DNA from: Legionella oakridgensis ATCC 33761 = DSM 21215
Lineage (GTDB): Bacteria > Pseudomonadota > Gammaproteobacteria > Legionellales > Legionellaceae
NCBI RefSeq assembly: GCF_000512355.1
Contig: NZ_CP004006.1
Span: 342,501-406,500 of the forward strand
DNA: 64,000 nucleotides
Reading direction: 5' to 3'
Positions 36,827 through 45,653 of the stretch are shown here, piece after piece (within the stretch, counting starts at the first letter, position 1; each line of letters starts with the position of its first letter). The notes under the pieces are model-generated. The model saw nothing but the letters and a program-made list of their open reading frames with translations, was not told the DNA's origin and made no database searches. Both the position numbers and the translations under genes were made by a program.

Positions 36827-37753
36827 ATGGATATTAAAAAGATAGAGATTTTTTCCTTGCGGTTGTCGTTTGCTGGGATTGTTATTGTTACGTTTTTTAC
36901 AGCAATAGCTGGCATTATCACGCATTCTGATATGATGATTCTAAATGCGATGCTGGCTTTAGTTGACGTAGCAGTAACCCTTGCCGTCATTGGAACAGTT
37001 AAGTTATTACAAAGACCACGAAGTAAGCAGTATCATTTTGGTTATTATAAATTTGAACCGTTGATTGTGGCAGTTGAATCGGCATTAATTATTATTGTTT
37101 GCATTGAATCTATTCTTCATGCCATAAAAGCGTTAATTCATCATAATCACTTATTCAATTATGAAATAGGGTTAAGCGTTGCTATTATAAATATTCTTGT
37201 TGGTTTGATGGTTTATGGATGGTTACGTCATGCGGCAAGGCGAGTGTATTCGGAAGTTTTAAGAGTTGAGTGTGTTGCCTGGTACATCAGTATTATTATT
37301 GATCTTATTATTTTTCTAGGATTCACAGTCGCTTTTGCTATTCATTATTATAAAATAGAATCATTGATTGCCTATAGTGCCTATATTGACCCCTCTCTAA
37401 CATTTATTATTGTAAGTTGTATTATTTGGGAGCCTATACAATTATTTACAAATTCTATAGGACAGTTGATTGATAGCAAGCCTAATGCGATTGATGAATA
37501 TGCTTTATTACAAGATATTATGGCACAAGCCGAATTGCTGAATATTAAGATCAATAAAAGCAAATTGGATATTCGACAAGCTGGCAGAGCACTGTTTATC
37601 TATTTTTTTTATTTACCGAATCAAATAGAAAATGAGCAGAAAATTTATGAGTTTTCGCGTTTATCTGCACGAATTGTACAGCAAAAATATATAGATTTTA
37701 TTGTCCATTTTCAGGGCATACCAACGGACTTTAAAAATGAGGATAAACCTTGA
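36827..37753 (+). CDS. CDF-like (cation diffusion facilitator) membrane protein with degenerate metal site
   Basis: Inner-membrane protein, 308 aa, about six helices followed by a cytosolic C-terminal domain of roughly 90 residues, the CDF plan. The loop after helix 2 reads QYHFGYYKFEPL, like the CDF signature with FGxxKxE. In helix 2 (ILNAMLALVD) the first metal-binding aspartate of the usual D-x3-D pair is Asn while the second Asp is kept. In helix 5 (WYISIIID) the histidine of H-x3-D is Ser. Metal transport is therefore uncertain. It lies between fabL and the acyl carrier protein gene, same strand, with gaps of 155 and 193 bases. Confidence 0.65.
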   Translation: MDIKKIEIFSLRLSFAGIVIVTFFTAIAGIITHSDMMILNAMLALVDVAVTLAVIGTVKLLQRPRSKQYHFGYYKFEPLIVAVESALIIIVCIESILHAIKALIHHNHLFNYEIGLSVAIINILVGLMVYGWLRHAARRVYSEVLRVECVAWYISIIIDLIIFLGFTVAFAIHYYKIESLIAYSAYIDPSLTFIIVSCIIWEPIQLFTNSIGQLIDSKPNAIDEYALLQDIMAQAELLNIKINKSKLDIRQAGRALFIYFFYLPNQIENEQKIYEFSRLSARIVQQKYIDFIVHFQGIPTDFKNEDKP

Positions 37754-37946
37754 AAGGTTCGCCGATTTTATTTTAAATTCATTCTTTTCTTGTCGCGTGG
37801 TTATGTCGTTGCATGAGGATGAGAATCGATAATTATTCTAAATGAAAACAGGAGCAGATAGCCGCTTTATAAAAACTTATGATATACTCCAAAGCCTTAA
37901 GAATTCTTAACAAGCTTTAAAGTTTAGTATGGTCATGAGGTATAAC

Positions 37947-38360
37947 ATGAACGTAGAAAGCGTTTACCCAAAAGTTAGGGAAATCATTGCTGATGTATTG
38001 GTTATTGATGAAGAAGAAATATCATTAAATAGTCGTTTGATTAGCGACCTGGGCGCTGAATCCATCGATTTCCTTGATTTGGTATTTCAATTGGAAAAGG
38101 AATTTGACATAAAAATTCCGCGCGGGCAGCTTGAAAAAAATGCTCGTGGTAATTTGGCTGAAGATGAATTTGAAAAGGGCGGCGTGCTAACAGAAAAAGG
38201 AGTAAGTGCGCTCAAGGATTACTTGAGTGAAGTCCCGGCCGAATATTTTAAAGCCAATATGAAAGTTAATGAAATTCCTACTCTCTTTACAGTAGAAACG
38301 TTTTGCAAGCTTATTGTTGCTGCTGTGAAAGAACAGAAAGTATCTGAAACTGTGGTCTGA
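37947..38360 (+). CDS. Extended acyl carrier protein of a specialised acyl-chain pathway
   Basis: Carrier of growing acyl chains as thioesters on 4'-phosphopantetheine; 137 aa, much longer than housekeeping AcpP (about 78). The attachment motif is DLGAESIDFLDL with Ser39. Helix III of the ACP fold appears to be interrupted by an insertion of about 45 residues (RGNLAEDEFEKGGVLTEKG and onward), and a final ACP-like helix (TVETFCKLIVAAVKEQ) closes the domain. I chose ATG 37947, which has TGAGG 6 bases upstream; ATG 37929 is an alternative. Its stop overlaps the next start (TGATG). By position it corresponds to rhizobial AcpXL, though the sequence type is different. Confidence 0.82.
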   Translation: MNVESVYPKVREIIADVLVIDEEEISLNSRLISDLGAESIDFLDLVFQLEKEFDIKIPRGQLEKNARGNLAEDEFEKGGVLTEKGVSALKDYLSEVPAEYFKANMKVNEIPTLFTVETFCKLIVAAVKEQKVSETVV

Positions 38361-39252
38361 TGCGGTTTTTATTTGTTGACAGAATCATGCAGTTATCCCC
38401 TGGCGAGATGGTAAAGGGGATAAAGTATATTGCGCATGATGAGCATTATCTATGCCGTGATCCACTGGGCCGGTTATGTTTTATTCCTTCTCTAATTGGC
38501 GAGACCTTAGGTCAATTGGCAGCCTGGAATGTCATGGTGTGTAATAATTTTACACACAGACCCGTGGCGGGCATTGTGGGCAGTGCTCATGTGCATCGTC
38601 CAGTGTATGTTGGGGAAACCATTTTACTCGAGTCATTTATTGATTCTCTGGATGATGCGGCTGTACGTTATCACAGCATTGCCCGTGTTGGCGATGAAAT
38701 TGTGTTTCATATTGAAGATGCGTTAGGGCCTTTATTGCCTATGGCGGAGTTTATTGAGCCCACTGAGGTGCGGCAGCAGTTTGCTGAAATTAATCACCCT
38801 GGTGAGTGGTCACTGTCGAATATAAGCCAAATGATAGCAAATCGTCCACCCAATATCAGTAGCGGACATATAGCACCTCTTGAGTTTGACCATCTGATTA
38901 ATTGTCAGCCTGGACAGTCCATTACAGCGGAAAAAAAATAAGTTGCGAAGCACCTTATTTTCCTGATCATTTCCCGAATAAACCGGTTTTGCCCATGACG
39001 ATTTTGCTGGAGTGCAAGCTAAATTTAGCGCGCCTGTTTTTGGAAAAGTCACAGTGGGTAGACAAATATCAAATTCGAGAGTTACGCAAAATCAAAATGA
39101 ATGAGTTTGTTTATCCTGGTGATGTGTTGCTTTGCCATCTTAAAGTAAAACAGCAGCAAGAAGATGAGTTGATCTTAAGTTATCGTAGCGAAGTAGATGG
39201 CAGACGAGTGTGTGTTTTAGACGTGGTGATGACCGCGAAAGGTGTTCTATGA
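38360..39252 (+). CDS. Double-hotdog 3-hydroxyacyl-ACP dehydratase, frame broken by one base
   Basis: Likely dehydrates 3-hydroxyacyl-ACP in the acyl-chain pathway. The first hotdog domain (about residues 1-150) starts MRFLFVDRIMQLSPGE and keeps a Glu (SLIGETLGQLAAW) but lacks the FPGHFP histidine. The second (about 195-297) has FPDHFPNKPVLPMTILLE, with His and Glu at the 14-residue spacing of the FabZ active site. The frame stops at 38941; adding one A to the eight-A run at 38931-38938 joins the halves into 297 aa. The break falls in the linker between the domains. The stop overlaps the next start (ATGA). It corresponds in position to rhizobial FabZXL. Confidence 0.82.
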
Positions 39253-40547
39253 AAAAACGACGTGTCGCAGTAACTGGATTAGGGGTAGTTTCTCCTTTAG
39301 GCCATGACGTTCAATCAACATGGTCTAATCTATTAGCCGGTTGTTCGGGGATTGATGAAATCAAGCAATTTGATGCTAGCGCATTTCCGACTAAAATTGC
39401 TGCCGAAGTGAAAAACTATAGTCCACCATCTGCACATTTTGGCAAACATAGACGATTTGCCATGCCGTTTACTTATTACGCCTTAGATGCTGCATGGCAG
39501 GCTTTTGAAGACGCTGGCATCAGACCTAATGAACAAACTGCTCGGCGGTGGGGGGTTGTTACTGGCAGTGGCATGATGACGGCTGAGTTTGAATATTTAC
39601 TTCGTTTCCAACAGACTTGTGCGTTACAGGGAGAAATCGATTGGCAAGCTTTACAAAATAATAGCAATAGCTTTTATGAGTTGGTCGATTTTGGCAAAAC
39701 GACTTCGAACTCCGGGCTGTCTCTTTTAATTCAACAATTTGGAATTTCTGGTTTCGCAAGTTCAGTGCATACGGCATGTGCTTCTGGTGGTCAGGCTTTG
39801 GGTTTGGCGATGCAAGCCATTCGTCGTGGTGATGCGGATTTCATGCTTGCAGGTGGTTTTGATTCTATGATTAACCCTTTGGGTTTATCCAGTTTTTGCC
39901 TCTTGGGTGCTTTGTCGACTTACAACGATGTACCAAAAACGGCAAGCCGTCCTTTTGATGCGACCAGAAACGGATTTGTTTTAGGAGAAGGAGCTGCATT
40001 TTTAATTTTGGAAGCTTGGGAAAAAGCCAAAGCTCGTGGGGCGCATATTTACGCCGAATTAGCAGGCGAAGGCAATACGTTAAGCTCTTATCGTATCACC
40101 GATTCTCATCCGAATGGGGATGGTGCTATTCAAGCCATGCAACAAGCCCTCCGTGATGCAGGGATTAAACATTCTGATGTTGATTACATTAATGCTCATG
40201 GCACTTCGACTAAAATGAATGATTTAAGCGAAACCAATGCGATTAAGGCGGTTTTTACTACGAATGCATATCAATTACCAATTAGTTCTACAAAAGGTCA
40301 AACCGGGCATTTGATTGCTGCAGCGGGTGCCTTGGAAGCAGTATTATCAGTTTTATCCATTCGGCATGCAAAAATTCCGGGAACAGCAAATTTGACGGTT
40401 CCAGATCCGGAATGTGATTTGGATTATGTCGTGGAAGGACCAAGAGAAAAATCAGTAGGTGCGGTGCTGTCCAATTCATTTGGATTTGGAGGTTCCAATA
40501 GCAGTTTATTATTCAAACATCCAGAATTCGAAGGGGCCAGTGCATGA
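39249..40547 (+). CDS. Beta-ketoacyl-ACP synthase (FabF-like), catalytically complete
   Basis: Condensing enzyme that extends acyl-ACP by two carbons, 432 aa. The thiolase-fold active site is complete: Cys177 in HTACASGG, His in NAHGTSTKMND and His in KGQTGHLIAAAGA. The C-terminal NSFGFGGSNSSLLF is typical of KAS II. ATG 39249 overlaps the upstream stop; the stop overlaps the downstream ATG (40544). An upstream in-frame start at 39210 lies inside the dehydratase and is rejected. Pairs with the next, cysteine-less synthase. Confidence 0.9.
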   Translation: MKKRRVAVTGLGVVSPLGHDVQSTWSNLLAGCSGIDEIKQFDASAFPTKIAAEVKNYSPPSAHFGKHRRFAMPFTYYALDAAWQAFEDAGIRPNEQTARRWGVVTGSGMMTAEFEYLLRFQQTCALQGEIDWQALQNNSNSFYELVDFGKTTSNSGLSLLIQQFGISGFASSVHTACASGGQALGLAMQAIRRGDADFMLAGGFDSMINPLGLSSFCLLGALSTYNDVPKTASRPFDATRNGFVLGEGAAFLILEAWEKAKARGAHIYAELAGEGNTLSSYRITDSHPNGDGAIQAMQQALRDAGIKHSDVDYINAHGTSTKMNDLSETNAIKAVFTTNAYQLPISSTKGQTGHLIAAAGALEAVLSVLSIRHAKIPGTANLTVPDPECDLDYVVEGPREKSVGAVLSNSFGFGGSNSSLLFKHPEFEGASA

Positions 40548-41824
40548 GTAACAAAAAACGTGTTTTTATCACTGGTTTAAGTGCTTTAACGGCTTGCGGT
40601 CACACGGCGGATGATACTTGGGCTGCTGTGTTAGCCGGTGAGAATGGTTTGGACGAAATTAAGCATTGGGATTTGTCTTCATGGACTCATCGTTTAGGTG
40701 GTGAGTTAAAGGAATTTCAGCCGGCGAAAATGCTTCCTGACCGAAAATTGATGAAAGTTATTTCACGTCAAGATGCCATGGGTATTTGTGCGGCGGTTCA
40801 GGCCGTTGAGCATAGCCGTCTGCTTCCCTATCGAGACACCCTGGATTCAGCGGTTTCATTCAATGATGAAACTGGGGTGTATGTTGGTTCACCAGGTAAT
40901 AAATATTATCAACAATATGATTTTTTACCACTGACTTACAAAACCGGTGGTGACATGAAGGAATTTGCTTCTCAGCTGTTCAGTGAAGTTCATCCTATGT
41001 GGCTATTGCGTATTTTGCCAAATAATGTCTTGGCTTACACTGGAATTACTTATGGTTTTAAAGGTGCAAATCATAATATTACCAATCACGCGGTTGGCGG
41101 CATGCAAGCCATTATTGAAGCGTACCATGCTATTCAAAGCGGGCAGGTCGCACGCGCTATTGTGGTTGCTTATGATATTGGAACGGAACCACAAGCCCTA
41201 TTTTATTATGAGAAACTGGGTGTTATCAGTTCGCGCCATCTGAAGCCGTTTGATCATGAGCATGATGGGACCTTGCTGGCTGAAGGTGCAGCTGCTTTAG
41301 TTCTCGAAAGTGAAGAAAGTGCGCGGAAACGTTCTGCTGTTTGCTATGGAGAAATCATGGCGGGAACTTCCGCCTCAGAAGCTTCTGGTTTGTTTTCAAT
41401 AGAGACGGAAGGAACTCATTTGGTTTCAATGCTGAAGGAGACCCTGGCCAATCAACAAATCGAGACAACGGATATTGGGTTAGTTGTTGCGCATGGGAAT
41501 GGCAATAAAAAATCGGATGTAAGCGAAGCTCAGGCTATTCATACTCTCTTTGGTGGGTATAAGGTTCCTGTAACGGCATTTAAATGGTCTATGGGGCATA
41601 CTATTTGCGCTTCAGGTGTTTTAGACACCGTTCTGGCAACCTATGCGCTGAGGACAAGATGCATTCCTGGCATTGCCAATTTTGAAAAGCCGGCTTTGGG
41701 ATGTGAGCAGCTTAGTATTTCGTCAACAGAACGGAAGATGGAAAACGATAAATCCCACGCTTTAATTGTTAACCGCGGTTATGCCAGTATAAATGCTTGC
41801 TTAGTGGTTAAAGCTTGTGACTGA
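40544..41824 (+). CDS. Beta-ketoacyl-ACP synthase-like protein lacking the active-site cysteine
   Basis: KAS-fold protein of 426 aa. Aligned with its neighbour, the nucleophile position is Ala183 (TNHAVGGMQA instead of TACASGGQA), while both histidines remain (VVAHGNGNKKSD and WSMGHTICASG). This pattern is that of chain-length-factor (KS-beta) subunits or malonyl-ACP decarboxylases, which form heterodimers with a complete KS. The gene overlaps both neighbours, so tight co-expression and a heterodimer are likely. The two-KAS arrangement matches the rhizobial fabF1XL/fabF2XL pair. Confidence 0.85.
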   Translation: MSNKKRVFITGLSALTACGHTADDTWAAVLAGENGLDEIKHWDLSSWTHRLGGELKEFQPAKMLPDRKLMKVISRQDAMGICAAVQAVEHSRLLPYRDTLDSAVSFNDETGVYVGSPGNKYYQQYDFLPLTYKTGGDMKEFASQLFSEVHPMWLLRILPNNVLAYTGITYGFKGANHNITNHAVGGMQAIIEAYHAIQSGQVARAIVVAYDIGTEPQALFYYEKLGVISSRHLKPFDHEHDGTLLAEGAAALVLESEESARKRSAVCYGEIMAGTSASEASGLFSIETEGTHLVSMLKETLANQQIETTDIGLVVAHGNGNKKSDVSEAQAIHTLFGGYKVPVTAFKWSMGHTICASGVLDTVLATYALRTRCIPGIANFEKPALGCEQLSISSTERKMENDKSHALIVNRGYASINACLVVKACD

Positions 41825-42665
41825 TTTAACAAAAAAAATAAATGCTTTGCCATTGTCTTTAGCTGGCAAAATCTTATATCGTTTCTTGCCTTATCGAAGA
41901 CGGGTTGTTATGAGTAATATCAATCAAGTCTTTGGTGCTCTTTTAACGGAACAACAGCAAATTCATTTGGCTAAATCTTTTTATTCCCATCTTGCTACCT
42001 CCCTAAAAGAAATGATTCAGCTGCGTTTTATGAGTGAAGAAAAATTACGGCAGCGGGTAGAAGTGCGGGGTCATGAGCGGTTATTACGTGTTGCGGAACA
42101 AGGCCAAGGTGTTTTGATTCTCACTGGGCATTTTGGCAGCTGGGAGTATGCTCCTATTGGTGGGATTTTGAATTTTAAGCAATTTCAGGGGCAATTTCAT
42201 TTTATCCGCCGGACATTAGGTAATAAGTTTATCGAGCGTATGTTGTTTGGCCGATATTATCGTGCAGGTCTTAATGTCATCCCTAAGAAAAATTCTCTCC
42301 AGCAAGTTTGTGACGCGCTGGAGCAAAATCATGCCGTTGTTTTTGTTCTTGATCAGCATGCCTCATTGGTCAATCGTGATGGAGTCGCTGTTGAGTTTTT
42401 TGGTAAGAAGGCAGGAACCTATCGTAGTTTGGCCAGTTTCGCAAGACATACTGGAATCCCAGTGATCCCGGCCGCCGGTTATCGTCTTGATAATAGACAC
42501 CATGTATTAGAATTCTATGAACCGATTGTATGGCAACACTATGATGATGCTCAGGAAGCTATTTACCGCAATACTTTGGAATACAATCGTGCATTAGAGC
42601 GTATTATTTTGGCTCATCCTGAGCAATGGATGTGGCTGCATAAACGATGGAAATTAAAAGAATAG
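41817..42665 (+). CDS. LpxL/HtrB-family lipid A-type acyltransferase
   Basis: Inner-membrane acyl-ACP-dependent acyltransferase of the lysophospholipid/lipid A late acyltransferase family, 282 aa. The catalytic H-x4-E reads HFGSWE with His105. VFVLDQHAS and the VEFFGKKAGTYRSLASFA segment match the family. GTG start overlaps the preceding stop by 8 bases. As the last gene of the block it is the obvious candidate to transfer the very long acyl chain to lipid A, as LpxXL does in rhizobia. There is no strong N-terminal membrane helix. Confidence 0.85.
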   Translation: MTDLTKKINALPLSLAGKILYRFLPYRRRVVMSNINQVFGALLTEQQQIHLAKSFYSHLATSLKEMIQLRFMSEEKLRQRVEVRGHERLLRVAEQGQGVLILTGHFGSWEYAPIGGILNFKQFQGQFHFIRRTLGNKFIERMLFGRYYRAGLNVIPKKNSLQQVCDALEQNHAVVFVLDQHASLVNRDGVAVEFFGKKAGTYRSLASFARHTGIPVIPAAGYRLDNRHHVLEFYEPIVWQHYDDAQEAIYRNTLEYNRALERIILAHPEQWMWLHKRWKLKE

Positions 42666-42800
42666 ACCTCTTACATAACCTGTCTCTTTCGTTGCTGTGT
42701 TGCAAACGTTTCTGCGGTGCTTATTGACTCCATGTAAACCCTGCTTCTTAAAATCGTTTACGTCTTGCCCTAAAACAAGATAATAAAGTTTGATGAGTGT

Positions 42801-44249
42801 TTATTTTTGCCAAAACTGGCGGGAAAATAAAATAAGCAGAGAGAAAATTTCCAAGCGGCCAGCAATCATAGCAAACATGAGTACCCATTTGCTGGGTAAA
42901 TTAAGATCTGCAAAAGTGATGCTAATGGTTCCAATACCTGCACCAGCATTGGCAAGTGTGGCAGTAATGGCTGAAAAGGTGGTTATAAAATCATTACCTA
43001 AGGCAAGTAAGAGGATCATGAGTGTCAAAAATAATGCAATAAAAACGGAAATAAATCCCCACATGGACTGTAAAACAGGCTCAGCCAAAGTATGATTGCC
43101 AAATTTGATAGGAATGACGCCATGAGGGTGTAAAAGACGAGACATTTCTCGTTTACTTTGCTTATAGAGAAGTAAAGCTCTTAACATTTTTATGCCACCG
43201 CTGGTTGAAGCGGCACAGCCGCCAATGATGGCTAAAAATAAAATTAATATGGGTATAAACGTTGGCCAAGTTCCAAAGGGTGCAGAGATAAAGCCTGTGG
43301 TGGTCGCTAATGAAATCACATTGAATAGGCTTTTAATAAGGGCATGATGATTGGCATGAAAAAAACCGTAACACACTAGCCCAAGCACCACAATAAAACT
43401 TGCGATAAATAATACACGGATGTAACAACGAAATTCTTCATCCTGCCAATAATGTTTGAGCGTACGTTTTTTTAAAGCAATAAAATGCAAGGCAAAATTT
43501 GTACCGCCTAATAACATAAAAAAACAGGCAATGAGCTCAATGGTATTGCTTTGGTAATAAGAAAAACTGGCATCGTGCATGGAAAACCCTCCCGTTGAAA
43601 CGGTGGCAAAACTCTCTCCCAATGCATCGAACCAATCCATGCCAGCAAGCGAATAGCATGCCATGCACAACAAGGTTAATAAAAAATAAATAAACCACAA
43701 GGCTTTCGCGGTCTGAGCAATGCGAGGGGTCAGCTTTGTTTCCTTCATAGGCCCTGGCGTTTCTGCACGATATAACTGCATCCCACCGACCCCAAGCATG
43801 GGCAAAATGGCTACTGCTAAAACGATGATTCCCATTCCACCTAAAAATTGCAGTTGCTGTCGATAATATAAAAGCGCATGAGGCAGAGCCTCAATATTAG
43901 TGATGATGGTGGCGCCTGTGGTGGTAAAACCGGAAACAGATTCGAACAGTGCATCCGTCATGCTAGGGGTGTGGAGTGCAAATAAAAAGGGTAAAGAAGC
44001 AAAAAAACATAATACAAACCAGAATAAGACAACAATCAAGAAGCCGTCGCGAATTTTTAATTCCTGGCGATGCTTGTGAAACATGAGCCATAAACTGGCG
44101 CCTGTACTTGCTGTGCAAAGAAATGCGGCTATAAATGGAACCCAGAAATGTTCATGAAAAATAAAATTAAAAGGCAATGGAGTTAACATGCTCAAACTGA
44201 ACATCATGAGCAATAAACCAATTAATCGTAGAATGGTTCTAATTTGCAT
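42801..44249 (-). CDS. trkH: Trk potassium uptake system, membrane subunit TrkH
   Basis: Potassium-translocating inner-membrane protein, 482 aa, about ten helices in four pore-loop repeats. Selectivity-loop motifs are visible: SGFTTTGATI, ATVSTGGFS, SLATTTGF and ATLANAGAGIG. The gene starts 14 bases after the trkA stop, and TrkA is its regulatory partner. Confidence 0.95.
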   Translation of the reverse strand: MQIRTILRLIGLLLMMFSLSMLTPLPFNFIFHEHFWVPFIAAFLCTASTGASLWLMFHKHRQELKIRDGFLIVVLFWFVLCFFASLPFLFALHTPSMTDALFESVSGFTTTGATIITNIEALPHALLYYRQQLQFLGGMGIIVLAVAILPMLGVGGMQLYRAETPGPMKETKLTPRIAQTAKALWFIYFLLTLLCMACYSLAGMDWFDALGESFATVSTGGFSMHDASFSYYQSNTIELIACFFMLLGGTNFALHFIALKKRTLKHYWQDEEFRCYIRVLFIASFIVVLGLVCYGFFHANHHALIKSLFNVISLATTTGFISAPFGTWPTFIPILILFLAIIGGCAASTSGGIKMLRALLLYKQSKREMSRLLHPHGVIPIKFGNHTLAEPVLQSMWGFISVFIALFLTLMILLLALGNDFITTFSAITATLANAGAGIGTISITFADLNLPSKWVLMFAMIAGRLEIFSLLILFSRQFWQK

Positions 44250-44263
44250 AAAATTTTAAATTT

Positions 44264-45631
44264 CTATTCTACAAAACTTAAATTGACCTGGAAGAGTGAT
44301 TCCAACTGGCGTACATAACGTTTTTTTAATAGAAGTAATATAACATGGTCTTCCGCTTCCAGTTTAAAATCTTGGTTTGCAATATATACTTTTTCCCCAC
44401 GAACGATGGCAGCTATCAAGCAGGTTGGTGGTAATTTGATTTCGTCTAATCTTCGACCAATAACTTGTGAAGTATGCTCATCACCGTGGATGATTAATTC
44501 AATGGCTTCCGCTTCATCATGCAATCGATAGACCTTAACCATATTTCCGCGGCGTAATTTGGTGAGAATGCTGCCAATGGTAATGAGCTGAGGTGAAATG
44601 GCATGATCAATAGTGCTGTCATCGATTAAATCCACATAGGCTCCACGATTGACCAAGGCCATGACATGTCTTGTGCCCAAGCGTTTCGCCTGAAGGCAAG
44701 ACATGATATTTGCTTCATCATCATTGGTGACTGCGCAAAATACATCCGTGAATTCAATATTTTCATTGATAAGAAGATCTCTATCTGCAATATCTCCTTG
44801 TAAAACAGTGGATTTATGCAATTGGGAAGCAAGATTATTGGCGCGCTCCAAATTATGCTCAATCACTTTAATGCGATAGTGGTTTTCAAGCGTTTGTGCC
44901 AATTTACAGCCGATATGACCTCCTCCCGCTATCATGATGCGGCGATTGGGATGCGTATAACGACCTAAAGCAATCAAGACTTGCTGAATGGCTTGGGGAG
45001 AAGCAATGAATAATACATCATCGCCTTTTGCTATCACACAATCGTCTTGCAAAGGAATAGCTGTATTATTACGAAATAAGGCAACTACTCCTGCCTCAAT
45101 GGCACTCAAGTGCTGGTCCAACTGAGCGATCGTTTTTCCAATAATGACTCCATCGGGCTTAATGGTCACCAATAATACTTTGCCATCAGCAAAATCAAGC
45201 ACTTGTGATGCTCCTGGGTAATCAATCAGATTAACAATATGTTCAGTCACCAATTGTTCCGGGCTGATGCATACATCAACCGGGATATGATCGTTGGTAA
45301 ATAATCCAGGGTATTGATAATAATTACGAGAGCGGATTCTTGCTATTTTGTTCGGAGTACGAAAGAGACTGTAGGCAATTTGACAGCCCATCATGTTAAT
45401 TTCATCGCTGTCGGTGACGGCTATTAACATGTCTGCTTGTTGGATGCCTGCTTCAATTAATACATTAGGATGCGAGGCGCTGCCTTGAACCGTTTTGATA
45501 TCCAAGCGATGCTGTAATTCTCGCAAACGCTCGCCGTTGACATCGACCAAAGTAATATCATTATCTTCATGAGCAAGATTATGGGCTAAGGTCCCGCCTA
45601 CTTGTCCGGCTCCCAGGATTACAATACGCAT
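44264..45631 (-). CDS. trkA: Trk potassium uptake system, NAD-binding subunit TrkA
   Basis: Cytosolic regulator of TrkH, 455 aa, made of two RCK halves. Each half opens with a Rossmann motif: GAGQVGGTLAHNL at the N-terminus and GGGHIGCKLAQTL at about residue 233. It lies between dapF and trkH in one operon. Confidence 0.96.
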   Translation of the reverse strand: MRIVILGAGQVGGTLAHNLAHEDNDITLVDVNGERLRELQHRLDIKTVQGSASHPNVLIEAGIQQADMLIAVTDSDEINMMGCQIAYSLFRTPNKIARIRSRNYYQYPGLFTNDHIPVDVCISPEQLVTEHIVNLIDYPGASQVLDFADGKVLLVTIKPDGVIIGKTIAQLDQHLSAIEAGVVALFRNNTAIPLQDDCVIAKGDDVLFIASPQAIQQVLIALGRYTHPNRRIMIAGGGHIGCKLAQTLENHYRIKVIEHNLERANNLASQLHKSTVLQGDIADRDLLINENIEFTDVFCAVTNDDEANIMSCLQAKRLGTRHVMALVNRGAYVDLIDDSTIDHAISPQLITIGSILTKLRRGNMVKVYRLHDEAEAIELIIHGDEHTSQVIGRRLDEIKLPPTCLIAAIVRGEKVYIANQDFKLEAEDHVILLLLKKRYVRQLESLFQVNLSFVE

Positions 45632-45653
45632 CGTGTTTGCCTAAGTATGATGG

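Noticed and set aside
42790-43095. Plus-strand ORF opposite trkH
   Set aside because: Antisense to conserved TrkH helices; composition reflects the trkH codons.
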